Positions 35,688 to 45,759 of a DNA stretch of 51,251 nucleotides are shown piece by piece. Source of the stretch: Planctomycetaceae bacterium (lineage in GTDB: Bacteria > Planctomycetota > Planctomycetia > Planctomycetales > Planctomycetaceae); contig JAKFUF010000052.1 in the NCBI GenBank assembly GCA_021732845.1, positions 1-51,251 on the forward strand. Reading direction: 5' to 3'. The translations under genes and the position numbers were made by a program. Below the pieces are notes generated by a model. That model had not been told where the DNA came from. It made no database searches and worked only from the letters and a program-made list of their open reading frames with translations. Each line of letters starts with the position of its first letter. The stretch's first letter is position 1.

Positions 35688-36695
35688 ATGCGCATTCGTT
35701 GGCGGGGCCTGGAGCTGCCGAGTCGGTTGGTGCCGGAGCAGGAAACTGCCACTCCCACCTACTGCAAATTCGTGGCTGAGCCATTTGAACGTGGCTTCGG
35801 GGCAACGATCGGCAACAGTCTGCGCCGGATCCTGCTGTCGAGTCTGGAAGGCAGTTCCCTTATCCGGGTGAAGATCCAGGGTGTGCAGCATGAATTCACC
35901 ACGGTCCCGGGTGTTGTGGAAGATGTCACGGACATCGTCCTGAACCTGAAATCGTTGATCGTTAAGAGCCACAGTTCCGAGCCACAGACGCTGCGGATTG
36001 AACGCCGCAAGAGCGGTGTGGTGACCGGTGCCGACATCCTGCCGAATCCGCAGGTCGATGTCTACAACAAAGATCTCGTCATCGCCACGATGACCGACGA
36101 CGTGCCGCTGATGATGGAAATGACCGTCCAGAACGGTCGGGGCTACGTTCCCGAAAGCGAAATGCCGAATGACCCGGAAGTTGGCGTCATTCCCCTCGAC
36201 GCGATCTATTCGCCTGTGACCCGTGTCCGTTACAAAATCGAAGACACCCGCGTCGGTCAGAAGACGAACTACGACAAGTTGACACTGGAGATTTGGACCA
36301 ACGGAACCATCAGCCCCGAAATGGCACTGGTGGAAGCGGCCAAGATTCTCCGCAAGCACCTGAACCCATTCGTGACCTATCGCGAGCCGGGGCCGGAAGT
36401 GTCGCCAGAGAGCGGCCTGCGGGGCATGGCCGAAGCCACGGGTTACACGCCGCTGGATGTGGAGCTGGAGGAGAAGCTGGCTCGCAGCCTGGCTGAACTG
36501 AACCTGTCGGTGCGGGCAACGAACTGTCTGGAGTCCGAGGGGATCAACACGGTCCGGGACCTGGTCAGCCGCACGGAGGATCAGTTGCTCCAAGTGCGCA
36601 ACTTTGGTGAGACGACGCTGCAGGAAGTACGTGACCGGCTGGGCGCGATCAACCTGCGGCTGGGGATGCGTGTGCCGAGTTCGCTGAAGGGATAA
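35688..36695 (+). CDS. rpoA: DNA-directed RNA polymerase subunit alpha
   Basis: 335 residues. The start [14 protein letters not shown] at ATG 35688 has GGAGA 8 bases upstream; 44 upstream codons of the frame are not conserved. The N-terminal domain (about 1-235) has [20 protein letters not shown] for dimer and polymerase assembly, then [14 protein letters not shown]. The C-terminal domain (about 260-330) carries [20 protein letters not shown] and [10 protein letters not shown], which bind UP-element DNA and activators. Followed 180 bases later by rplQ. Confidence 0.99.
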   Translation: MRIRWRGLELPSRLVPEQETATPTYCKFVAEPFERGFGATIGNSLRRILLSSLEGSSLIRVKIQGVQHEFTTVPGVVEDVTDIVLNLKSLIVKSHSSEPQTLRIERRKSGVVTGADILPNPQVDVYNKDLVIATMTDDVPLMMEMTVQNGRGYVPESEMPNDPEVGVIPLDAIYSPVTRVRYKIEDTRVGQKTNYDKLTLEIWTNGTISPEMALVEAAKILRKHLNPFVTYREPGPEVSPESGLRGMAEATGYTPLDVELEEKLARSLAELNLSVRATNCLESEGINTVRDLVSRTEDQLLQVRNFGETTLQEVRDRLGAINLRLGMRVPSSLKG

Positions 36696-36875
36696 CTAAT
36701 AATCGCGATGTGACGCTTGTCGATCGGCCACGCGAAAAATGCCGACTTCGCAAAACAACGTCGCGAACAAAGGCATGCCGATAGCGGATCATGAAGGCGA
36801 CCTGTGGTCGCCGATCCGCGGCTGGCGTGCCGGGTTCGCCAAACAATACAGCTCTTTGGGAAGGTCGGAAGGACC

Positions 36876-37508
36876 ATGCGACACAGAATCAGCGGCCGGA
36901 CGCTGGGCCGGAATGCGTCTCACCGGAAGGCAATGTTCCGCAACATGGCGACCAGCCTGATTCGGACCGTGCGCATTGACGAGGAAGACAAGAAGAAGCC
37001 CAAGGTTGCGGGGCGGATTGTGACCACCGTCGCCAAGGCCAAGGAATTGCGGCCGTTCGTCGAAAAGCTGATCACACTGGCCAAGAAGGCGACCCAGCAT
37101 GAAGCGGACGCGGCGCAGTTCGCCACGTCTGCCGCCAAAAATTCCGAAGAGTGGAAGGCGTGGCGCAAGGGGGATGGCTGGAAAAAGTGGGTGGCTGCGA
37201 TCGCCCCCGCCGTCAATTATCGCCGCCGGGCCTACGCCGCCCTCCGTGACAAGCTGGCGGTCAACATCCTGTTTGAAGAGCTTTCGAAGCAGTTCCAAGA
37301 CCGCAACGGTGGCTACACCCGTGTCGTGCGGATTGCCCGGCTTCGGCTGGGCGATGCCGGCGAGCAGGCCCTGATCGAATTCGTCGGCAAGAACGACCGT
37401 GTTCGTCGCCGCAGCCGCAAGGGAGCTTCGATGCCGGTCGCTGCCGGATCAGAGTCGCCAGCCGCTGCTCCCACCGCAGCGACAACCGCAGAAGCTTCGG
37501 CAACCTGA
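36876..37508 (+). CDS. rplQ: 50S ribosomal protein L17, enlarged
   Basis: 210 residues, against about 115-130 for most bacteria. The conserved parts are MRHRISGRTLGRNASHRKAM (start), FRNMATSLIR, KAKELRPFVEKLITLAKKA and, after an insertion, RRRAYAALRDKLAVNILFEE with DRNGGYTRVVRIARLRLGD. The insertion at about 72-112 (QHEADAAQFATSAAKNSEEW and a Trp/Lys-rich part) adds about 38 residues, a shorter Lys-rich insert sits at 33-48, and the last 40 residues are a basic then Ala-rich tail. It ends the alpha operon. Confidence 0.95.
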   Translation: MRHRISGRTLGRNASHRKAMFRNMATSLIRTVRIDEEDKKKPKVAGRIVTTVAKAKELRPFVEKLITLAKKATQHEADAAQFATSAAKNSEEWKAWRKGDGWKKWVAAIAPAVNYRRRAYAALRDKLAVNILFEELSKQFQDRNGGYTRVVRIARLRLGDAGEQALIEFVGKNDRVRRRSRKGASMPVAAGSESPAAAPTAATTAEASAT

Positions 37509-37570
37509 GAGACAGGCAGCCTGAAGCGGAGACCCTGAAACGCTGATTGAGAAAGGATTCTCCCTCAGTC

Positions 37571-38179
37571 ATGTCACGCATCAGCCGGCCCCATTTTTCG
37601 CCTGAGCCGTTCGACTTCTCAGCCGCCATGCGGCGGCTGTGCAAAGACATTGTCGAACGGCTTCCGGTTTTTGGCCACATCCGCATGGAACATGTGGCTG
37701 TAACCTTCGCCCAGGCCCGCCGCAATGTCCAGCATGGCCTGCAGGCAAAGCTGACCCCCATGCGGTTTGAGGGAGGGACGCTGACCGCCATCCGGCAGCG
37801 GCGGCAGTGGACGATCCAGCGGCTGTTCCAAGAGGATCGTGAGATTCTGTATATTCTCACGTTCTATTTGCCGCGGTTTCAGGATCATGTTTTCCGCGAG
37901 AAGATGATCACCATCGTTCACGAACTGTACCACATCGGGGAGCGGTTCGACGGCGACATTCGTCGGCTGGAGGGACATTATCATGTGCATTCCCACAGTC
38001 AGAAGGAGTATGACCGGCACATGGACGCGCTGGTCGGCGATTACCTCAGGCAGCAGCCGCCCGAAGAGCTGCACGCCTTTTTGAGGTACCGTTTCAGCGA
38101 GTTGTGCGCCCGGCACGGCGGAGTGGTCGGGGTCCGTGTGCCGATTCCCAAGCTGCTGCCGGTGATCAAGTCGGCCTGA
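37571..38179 (+). CDS. Putative HExxH zinc metallopeptidase
   Basis: 202 residues. The helix FREKMITIVHELYHIGERFD carries H117-E-L-Y-H121, a zinc-peptidase motif, and a His-rich stretch (GHYHVHSHSQ, residues 135-144) may supply a third ligand. No signal peptide or membrane segment, so it is cytoplasmic. It starts 62 bases after rplQ on the same strand with AAGGA 11 bases upstream of ATG 37571. The C-terminal part ends VVGVRVPIPKLLPVIKSA. The substrate is unknown; similar small proteins are annotated as putative metallopeptidases. It could be co-transcribed with the alpha operon. Confidence 0.75.
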   Translation: MSRISRPHFSPEPFDFSAAMRRLCKDIVERLPVFGHIRMEHVAVTFAQARRNVQHGLQAKLTPMRFEGGTLTAIRQRRQWTIQRLFQEDREILYILTFYLPRFQDHVFREKMITIVHELYHIGERFDGDIRRLEGHYHVHSHSQKEYDRHMDALVGDYLRQQPPEELHAFLRYRFSELCARHGGVVGVRVPIPKLLPVIKSA

Positions 38180-38301
38180 GCATGAGCGGCGACATCCCGA
38201 AGCCCACAATTTGCATCCCAGTTAGACGAAATCGGTGCGGCCTCGTATCTTGTTGGCAGTGCAGGCCGTTGTGGCCTCCACAGCACCTGGAGAGCACGGC
38301 C

Positions 38302-39675
38302 ATGTTGCGATTTGTGACGAGGCGATCCGTTCTGATTATGGGGGCGGTTGTTCTGACCGCGGTGGCCGGCTGGGCGGGAACCCGATCCCGCCATACTCCG
38401 TCGCCACAAGTCCTCGCAACCGGCAGGGATCTGTTTGAACACGAATGGAAGCCCAACGATTTGCTGGCGAAGTCCGGCGATGGTCTGGGTCCGGTCTTCA
38501 ACGGACGGTCGTGTGTGGAATGCCATTTTGTGGGAGGTGTGGGCGGGGCGGGCCTGAACCGCAACAATGTGGCATCCTTTGAGCTGCGGCATGCTCCTGT
38601 CGGAACCACCGCCAGCGGGCGGAAGGCAGGTGTGATCCATGCCCAGGCGAACGCCCCGTGGGCGCTGGAATCGGTGGCGATGGTGCATGCGGTCTTCCCA
38701 GCCCAAGTCAAAGTCGGCGGCAGGCCCGTTGTGGGAAATGCCACCACACCGACCAGTGGAATCGCCACGCCGAACGACCTGCGTCCCGTGATTGTGCATT
38801 CCATCAACACGCCGGCACTGTTTGGCAACGGCGTGATGGATCGCATTAACGATCAGGACATCTTGAGCCTCCAGCGCGGCCGGCGGTATGCCGGAATGCT
38901 GCGCGAGGTGCAGGGTGATTTTGCCGGCGTGCCGGTGGGCCGCGCGCAGGTGCTGGCAAACGGCAGAATCGGCAAGTTTGGCTGGAAAGGGCAGTCGTCT
39001 TCGCTCAACGAATTCGTCGCCACGGCCTGCGCCGTCGAACTCGGGCTCTCGAACAGTGTCCGCAAGCAGGACCTGCCACAGAAGTTCACCCACGACACCA
39101 GCGCCGCGGACGACATGAGTGCGGAACAGATCACCGCGCTGGCCTCGTTTGTGGCGGCACTGCCCACTCCGGAGCAGCGGTTGCCGGAGTCCGAATCCGA
39201 CCGGAAGGCCGTGGCTCACGGCTCCCAATTGTTTCGCTCGACAGGTTGTGCCGAGTGTCACACGCCCACGGTTGGCAGTGCTGAAGGCGTCTACAGCGAC
39301 TTCCTGCTCTACCAGGTGGAAGACCCGCCGCCGGGCAACGGGGGCGGAGGCGGCGGCAGCTACGGTGGCGGTCCCGTCGAGCCAGAGCCGACTCCCTCTT
39401 CGGATCCGCTTCCCGAAGAATGGAAGACTCCACCGCTGTGGGGAGTCGCCGACACCGCTCCCTACATGCATGATGGCCGCGCGTTGACGCTGTCCGCGGC
39501 GATTGAAGCCCACGGCGGCCAGGCCCGTGATGTGCGTGAACGCTTCCGCAATCTGTCCGCAGACGACAAGCAGGCGGTCTTTGCCTTCCTGAACACGCTG
39601 CGGCTTCCCAAAGATGCCCGGCAGCCAGCGGCTCCGCCTGCTCCCGCGGGGCAGACTCTGGCGTTCAAACGCTGA
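38302..39675 (+). CDS. Di-heme oxidoreductase (DHOR family, secreted)
   Basis: 457 residues from ATG 38302 (GGAGAG 9 bases upstream). The N-terminus MLRFVTRRSVLIMGAVVLTA is a signal or anchor. Two heme motifs are present, CVECH at 71-75 and CAECH at 316-320, in the order and spacing of putative di-heme peroxidase-like thiol oxidoreductases; PLWGVADTAPYMHDGRA near 378-393 supplies the usual Met/His region. A glycine-rich loop at about 346-357 (GNGGGGGGSYGGG) is an insertion. It acts outside the cytoplasmic membrane and needs cytochrome c maturation. Electron donor and substrate are unknown. It is followed by a terminator and a convergent gene. Confidence 0.9.
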   Translation: MLRFVTRRSVLIMGAVVLTAVAGWAGTRSRHTPSPQVLATGRDLFEHEWKPNDLLAKSGDGLGPVFNGRSCVECHFVGGVGGAGLNRNNVASFELRHAPVGTTASGRKAGVIHAQANAPWALESVAMVHAVFPAQVKVGGRPVVGNATTPTSGIATPNDLRPVIVHSINTPALFGNGVMDRINDQDILSLQRGRRYAGMLREVQGDFAGVPVGRAQVLANGRIGKFGWKGQSSSLNEFVATACAVELGLSNSVRKQDLPQKFTHDTSAADDMSAEQITALASFVAALPTPEQRLPESESDRKAVAHGSQLFRSTGCAECHTPTVGSAEGVYSDFLLYQVEDPPPGNGGGGGGSYGGGPVEPEPTPSSDPLPEEWKTPPLWGVADTAPYMHDGRALTLSAAIEAHGGQARDVRERFRNLSADDKQAVFAFLNTLRLPKDARQPAAPPAPAGQTLAFKR

Positions 39676-39703
39676 AGGTCGCTCTGAATCCCCATCAGAC
39701 CAG

Positions 39704-39747
39704 CACCACGGCGGACAGCAACTCCTGGCCGTCGTGGTGTCTTTTTT
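39704..39747 (+). terminator. Rho-independent terminator after the di-heme oxidoreductase
   Basis: CACCACGGC (39704-39712) pairs with GCCGTCGTGGTG (39728-39739, one bulged base) and is followed by a T-run (39742-39747). The T-run overlaps the stop codon of the convergent thioesterase gene. Confidence 0.75.
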
Positions 39748-40264
39748 AGTTCGGATGACTGATTTCGAAGTGCCGCTTCTCCAACTGCTCGATGGCCGCA
39801 CGCAGGTCATCTGGAATTGCAATGGGACGCTGCGCCGCGTAGTCGAACAGCACGATGGTGGAGTCGCCTTCGGCGACGAGTGCCTCCAGGCTGTGGCCAA
39901 AGACGGAATGGGCCATCACGAGGCTGGTGCGGCCGATGCGGGTGATTTTCGCGCCAATCGTGATGGTGTCAGGGTAGGTCACCTGCTTGCGGTAGTTGCA
40001 GTGGATCGAAGCCAGGATCGGCCCGATGTGCCGCTTTTTGTAGAGTTCCGACAGGCCGCTCGCCGCGCCATAGGCGATGCGTGCCGATTCGAACCACCGC
40101 AGATAGATGGTGTTGTTCACATGCCCGAACAGGTCCTGGTCGCCCCATTGCACGGGAATGGTGAACCGGACGTGAAAGTCCGCGAGGACCATGTCCAACG
40201 GAGACATTGGTGTCTGGACGACGGTTTCCGCCAAGGATCCAGGGGCGGGTTGTGCCTCTTCCAA
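39746..40264 (-). CDS. Hotdog-fold acyl-CoA thioesterase (4HBT family)
   Basis: 172 residues with the TTG at 40264, 2 bases after the lepA stop; ATG at 40207 is a strong alternative that drops a low-conservation N-terminal stretch. The core FTIPVQWGDQDLFGHVNNTI carries the WxDxDxxGHVNN pattern of FadM/YbgC-type thioesterases, in which the Asp acts in catalysis. It would hydrolyse acyl-CoA thioesters, with the chain length unknown. It is the last gene of the ROK-AAA-lepA set and is translationally coupled if TTG is used. Confidence 0.88.
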   Translation of the reverse strand: MEEAQPAPGSLAETVVQTPMSPLDMVLADFHVRFTIPVQWGDQDLFGHVNNTIYLRWFESARIAYGAASGLSELYKKRHIGPILASIHCNYRKQVTYPDTITIGAKITRIGRTSLVMAHSVFGHSLEALVAEGDSTIVLFDYAAQRPIAIPDDLRAAIEQLEKRHFEISHPN

Positions 40265-40266
40265 GA

Positions 40267-42066
<1,800 letters not shown>

Positions 42067-42115
42067 GTGTGACCGTGATCTCTTCCGTTGGGAGGCTTGG
42101 GACTGGCCGCGTGGC

Positions 42116-42817
42116 TCAGTTCCGGCTTGGCAGCAGTGGATAGTCTGGGTTTCGGTCTGACCACTCGGTCATTGCTGAGTCGTCGGCGTACTCCTCGACG
42201 CTTTGCTCCGGTATTTCCGCAGTCAGCCGATGCCGCTTTCTTGTGACTGGGTTTGTCAGGCGGTTTGTCTGGATCAATGTTACCGGTGCTTCCGCCTTGA
42301 TTTCCAATAGCCAATTGGGGACTCGCGGCTTCAACTTGTCACATCCCATATCCTCCTCAGCACTCAACTGGTCCTGAAACAAGCGCACTTCGGCGCTGCC
42401 GCCAGCGAGGGCGAGCCAAGATTCCGCCCCAATTTGTTGGATTGCTGGGTGCCGATCCCGAAACGTCCGTTCCGCGGCATGGAGATACTTCTGGTAAGAG
42501 TGACGAGAGAATGGCCACTGCTGATCGCGGAAACTTAGAATGACAGTCTCGGAGTCTGGCGAGTTCTCATTCTCATAGACCAGATTCTCCGCAGTCAGTA
42601 TTGAACCGTCGTCAAAACGGACGCCAAATTCGAGAAACGGAATCTCAAACAGCGCGCTGAATCGAATGTTGAACAGCCCGTGCAAAAGCTTCAGGATCGC
42701 CGTCTTTCCGGTCCCATTCGGGCCATGAATGATCGTGATGCGGTCGTCGACACTCAGCGGCACTTCGTGATCGAAGTGGCCGAACAGGCCTTTGACGTAA
42801 AAGCTTTCAATCTGCAT
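42116..42817 (-). CDS. N-terminal half of an AAA/RecF-like ATPase, truncated
   Basis: 233 residues. The start MQIESFYVKGLFGHFDHEVP and the Walker A GPNGTGKT at 32-39 mark an SMC/RecF-type AAA ATPase. Later segments (VTLIQTNRL, then SVEEYADD) match the point at which relatives continue for another 200 or so residues that include the signature and Walker B; here the frame ends with YPLLPSRN and a TGA. So it cannot hydrolyse ATP in the usual way. It lies 17 bases after the ROK gene and 49 before lepA. No continuation of the ATPase is seen in the 49 bases. It could be a decaying gene or a reused binding module. Confidence 0.75.
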   Translation of the reverse strand: MQIESFYVKGLFGHFDHEVPLSVDDRITIIHGPNGTGKTAILKLLHGLFNIRFSALFEIPFLEFGVRFDDGSILTAENLVYENENSPDSETVILSFRDQQWPFSRHSYQKYLHAAERTFRDRHPAIQQIGAESWLALAGGSAEVRLFQDQLSAEEDMGCDKLKPRVPNWLLEIKAEAPVTLIQTNRLTNPVTRKRHRLTAEIPEQSVEEYADDSAMTEWSDRNPDYPLLPSRN

Positions 42818-42834
42818 GGACGTGGTCCGGGTGC

Positions 42835-43833
42835 TTAGTCCGCTCCGAATTTGAGCCGCGCGCAGCCGGCGGCTCCGATGTAGCCGGCGTCGCTGCCGAG
42901 ACTGGCGAAGTCGATTTTCGTCTTTTTCGCCAGAACCGGAAAGGTGCGTTTGTGGACCTCGCGCCGAATCTCCTCCAAAAACCGCTGCCCCAGTCTGCTG
43001 CCTGGGCCGCCAAAGGTCATTGCGCCACCAAACAGCACAACCGCGGGATCGATGGTGTGCATCAGGGTGACAGTGCCCACGGCGAGGATTCGCGCGGTCT
43101 CCAGCACCAGTTCCTCCGCCAGCAGGTCTCCCTCTTCAGCGGCTTCGGCGATCATCAGCGGCGTCAGCTCTTCGTTGGCGGCGCGGTCGCGGAGGCTGGA
43201 TGCACGGCCGGTCTCCAGGGCTTCCAGGCAACGCGAGACGAGAGCCCGGGCACCCGCATAGGCCTCCAGCGTCCCGTATTGTCCCGTGCCGCACAGCCGG
43301 CCGCCCTGCATTTCAATGATGATGTGGCCGCATTCGCCGCCGTGGGAATGCGCCCCTTCAATGATCATGTTGTTGACGATGATCCCACAGCCGACGCCGG
43401 TGCCCAGCGTCCAGAACACGAGGCTGCCAGCGGAGCGGGCGGCTCCAGCCCAATACTCGCCATAGGCCGCAGCGTTGGCGTCATTCTGCAGGACGGTGGG
43501 TCGTTGCATCCGCTCGGCCACGCGGGCTTCAATGTGAAAATCCGCCCAGGCGGGCAGATTGGCGGGTTGGATCAGCCGGCCTTCGGGGATGTCCATCGTG
43601 CCCGGTGTGGCCAGGCCAATCCCGCGAATGTCCGAGAGGTTCGTGCCGGCCTGCGTAATGGCAAGCTGGATCACGCGCTCGATATTCGCCAGGCCGGTCT
43701 CATGCCCGCGGCTCGCTTCGGTGGGGACGCTCGCGCGTGACAGCGAATGGCCGGTGTCGTCAACGACACCGGCTTTGATGTTCGTACCGCCAACATCCAC
43801 TCCAACAAAGAGCGTCCTGCGATCCTGAGCCAC
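42835..43833 (-). CDS. ROK-family sugar kinase (glucokinase-like)
   Basis: 332 residues from a GTG at 43833. The ROK pattern is clear: phosphate loop GVDVGGTNIKAG, LQNDANAAAYGE with the catalytic Asp, FWTLGTGVGCGIIVNN, and SHGGECGHIIIEMQGGRL. The zinc-binding CxCGxxGC segment of most ROK kinases and repressors is replaced by LCGTGQYGTLE, so the canonical zinc site is incomplete. It lacks the N-terminal DNA-binding domain of ROK repressors, so it is a kinase, probably phosphorylating glucose or another hexose in glycolysis. A good candidate promoter lies 56 bases upstream. It begins the lepA transcript. Confidence 0.9.
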   Translation of the reverse strand: MAQDRRTLFVGVDVGGTNIKAGVVDDTGHSLSRASVPTEASRGHETGLANIERVIQLAITQAGTNLSDIRGIGLATPGTMDIPEGRLIQPANLPAWADFHIEARVAERMQRPTVLQNDANAAAYGEYWAGAARSAGSLVFWTLGTGVGCGIIVNNMIIEGAHSHGGECGHIIIEMQGGRLCGTGQYGTLEAYAGARALVSRCLEALETGRASSLRDRAANEELTPLMIAEAAEEGDLLAEELVLETARILAVGTVTLMHTIDPAVVLFGGAMTFGGPGSRLGQRFLEEIRREVHKRTFPVLAKKTKIDFASLGSDAGYIGAAGCARLKFGAD

Positions 43834-43888
43834 GATCTTCCGGATTCATGTAAATGTGATTCGGATTTAACCCGTGTGAAGCGGCGGA

Positions 43889-43918
43889 ATTATAGTTCGC
43901 AGTGAGCACGGCATTCAA
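43889..43918 (-). promoter_or_regulatory. Candidate sigma70 promoter of the ROK-AAA-lepA-thioesterase set
   Basis: On the minus strand TTGAAT (complement of 43913-43918, 4 of 6 to TTGACA) and a perfect TATAAT (complement of 43889-43894) are 18 bases apart. The expected leader to the GTG at 43833 is about 50 bases. The -35 box overlaps the stop region of the aldo/keto reductase gene upstream. Confidence 0.68.
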
Positions 43919-44682
43919 TCCGCGATAGCCGCGATGTTTTCGCGGAAGTGCTCCAGGTTCAAGCCGCCAACGACCACGCTCGCCACATGCGAGTTCCCCA
44001 ACACGAACCGCAGAGCCGTGGCTGCCGGCAGTTTGCCAGATGCCAGACCTTTTTTGACGATCACCCCGACATCCGCCGCCGCTGCCTCACCCATCACCTC
44101 TGCGTGGCTCAAATCCTCGCTATGGTATTCCACCATCAGCACATCGGCCCATTCCAGTGACTGCCGTGCTCCCTCGACAGTCTTGCCCGAAAGGCCAATC
44201 GCGCGAATCAGCCCCCCTCGGCGGAGGTCGACCAGGGTCTGCACAGCGTCGGTGTCGTTCAGGATCCGCAGGTCGCCTCCCGGCGAGTGGAGGAACACCA
44301 AGTCCAGCGTGTCCGTCCGCAGTCGGTTCATACTCCGCTGCACACTGCCGACGATGGCCTCACGCGAAAAATCGTAGGTGGACCGGCCATTCTCAAAAGT
44401 TTCGCCGACCTTGGTCGATAGAACAAATTCCTCGCGGCGGTGCCAGATGGCCCTGCCGATCCGCTCCTCGCTGAGCCCGTAGGCCGGGGCGGTATCGAAG
44501 AATGTGATCCCCAAATCAAGCAGGCCATCCAACAACCGGCTTACGGAATAGTCATCCGGAAGGTCGTAGGGTTTGGAGTATTTGATCCCATGGTTCCGGC
44601 CAATCTTGAACGCACCGAAGCCCAGTTCGCTCACCGACAGGCCGGTTTTGCCGAGTGTCCGGGCTTTCACTGCTGTCCCCAT
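43915..44682 (-). CDS. Aldo/keto reductase
   Basis: 255 residues. The catalytic tetrad is present: D63 and Y68 (FFDTAPAYG), K91 (STKVG) and H132 (VFLHSP). It uses NADPH for carbonyl reduction; the AKR fold is slightly short, about 255 against 300 or more. Substrate unknown. Start [20 protein letters not shown] is typical. The first 16 bases overlap the end of the upstream membrane-protein gene, suggesting translational coupling and a shared transcript. Confidence 0.93.
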   Translation of the reverse strand: MGTAVKARTLGKTGLSVSELGFGAFKIGRNHGIKYSKPYDLPDDYSVSRLLDGLLDLGITFFDTAPAYGLSEERIGRAIWHRREEFVLSTKVGETFENGRSTYDFSREAIVGSVQRSMNRLRTDTLDLVFLHSPGGDLRILNDTDAVQTLVDLRRGGLIRAIGLSGKTVEGARQSLEWADVLMVEYHSEDLSHAEVMGEAAAADVGVIVKKGLASGKLPAATALRFVLGNSHVASVVVGGLNLEHFRENIAAIAD

Positions 44683-45488
44683 GCTGGCTTGTAATCTTGG
44701 GTCAGGCGCGGGATGGGACGTTTTTCAGGCGTGATGGGGGGATCGATGAACTCCATCACGGTGAGTTCACTTTCGGAGTCGGCTGGCAGTTCCGCCGCAT
44801 AAGCGTGGCTCAACTCCGGCCAGCATTCTTCCGGATACCGTGCCAGAGTCCCACGGCTGATAAGCCACAGCAGCAACCCTTCGGTGGCGATCAACAGGGC
44901 GACCGCCGGTGCGTTGGTCCGCCGGGCGACCGTCGCCGTCACCAGGGCGGGCAAGATCAGCGACGCCAGCAGCAGCCCCCGCGCGCTGTTGACGCCATGA
45001 CCGACCGGCGGCCAGTACTGATTGCGCCGGGCGTGGGTCAGCCCGCTGTTTACCCACACCCGCACGCCCGACCTGCGAGCCCGGATGGCTCCCAAGATGG
45101 GCACGAAGGTCAGCAACACCAATCCCATTCCGGCCGTCAGACTGCCCCCGCGCAGAATCTTGATGGCGGGCCTGGGAGCCCGCCGGGCGATGGCGAGGAT
45201 GCAGATCGAGAGCAGGATCGACACCACGGTGATCTTCCACAGCCCCAGGGCGATGCTGTACCAGAAGAGCGCCGCGCCACGATCGCGGTGAGGATCGCGC
45301 CCTCGAATCCAAAACGCGGTCCGAAAGTCGTTCCAGCCAAACTTGAAGGCGGCCAGAATCAGGGCCATCGCAGGCCGGGCGGTCAGCTCAAACAGGACGA
45401 ACGCCAAGCCGAACAACAGGGCCGATCCCAGATGTTCCTTCCAGCGCCCCCAAAAGGACCGTTGAGGAATCTCGGCCTCAGATGTCAT
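44667..45488 (-). CDS. Multi-pass membrane protein of unknown function
   Basis: 273 residues from ATG 45488, which has AAGG 8 bases upstream; the frame allows ATG 45548 with 20 more polar residues. At least five hydrophobic segments are visible (for example [85 protein letters not shown]). The C-terminal 50 residues are acidic then basic and probably cytoplasmic. Not recognised. It overlaps the aldo/keto reductase start by 16 bases. Confidence 0.75.
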   Translation of the reverse strand: MTSEAEIPQRSFWGRWKEHLGSALLFGLAFVLFELTARPAMALILAAFKFGWNDFRTAFWIRGRDPHRDRGAALFWYSIALGLWKITVVSILLSICILAIARRAPRPAIKILRGGSLTAGMGLVLLTFVPILGAIRARRSGVRVWVNSGLTHARRNQYWPPVGHGVNSARGLLLASLILPALVTATVARRTNAPAVALLIATEGLLLWLISRGTLARYPEECWPELSHAYAAELPADSESELTVMEFIDPPITPEKRPIPRLTQDYKPAWGQQ

Positions 45489-45619
45489 CCCGTCAGCCTT
45501 TCGATTCGGCCTGGCACTGGCGGCTGCTCTTACCGCACTTTCCTCCATCGTATCGCACCCACCTTGCCCGAGAAACCAACTTTGGTTGAAAGGTTGAAAG
45601 CGGGCTCGCCAGTTTTTGT

Positions 45620-45730
45620 AGGTCCGAAATCAGCCGGAGGCCGTTAGGCCCCGGTTCGGACCTCCTGAAAACGGGCGATCTCCCTGGGATTCGAACCGGA
45701 CGCTAACGCGCTCCAGCTGATTTTTGAAAA
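45620..45730. repeat. Pair of inverted palindromic repeats
   Basis: The first palindrome (45620-45663) has AGGTCCGAA/TTCGGACCT ends and CCGGAGGCC/GGCCCCGG inner arms around GTTA. A second related unit (about 45689-45725, TTCGAACCGG then CGCTAACGCG then TCCAGCTGATT) is its inverted copy at about 80% identity. Both occupy the intergenic stretch between the membrane protein and alaC genes. The TTCGAACC string imitates a tRNA T-loop, but no tRNA can be folded. Confidence 0.65.
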
Positions 45731-45759
45731 TGGCGAGCCACAGCCGCGCTCCCATCCGA

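Noticed and set aside
35004-36593. 529-residue minus-strand open frame
   Set aside because: Shadow of rpsD and rpoA, which are certain.
38041-39900. 619-residue minus-strand open frame
   Set aside because: Shadow of the di-heme oxidoreductase and the end of the metallopeptidase gene; low-complexity product.
45683-45730. tRNA gene on the minus strand (GGTTCGAATCCC string)
   Set aside because: No anticodon or D arm, and the acceptor and T stems do not pair; it is explained by the inverted repeats.
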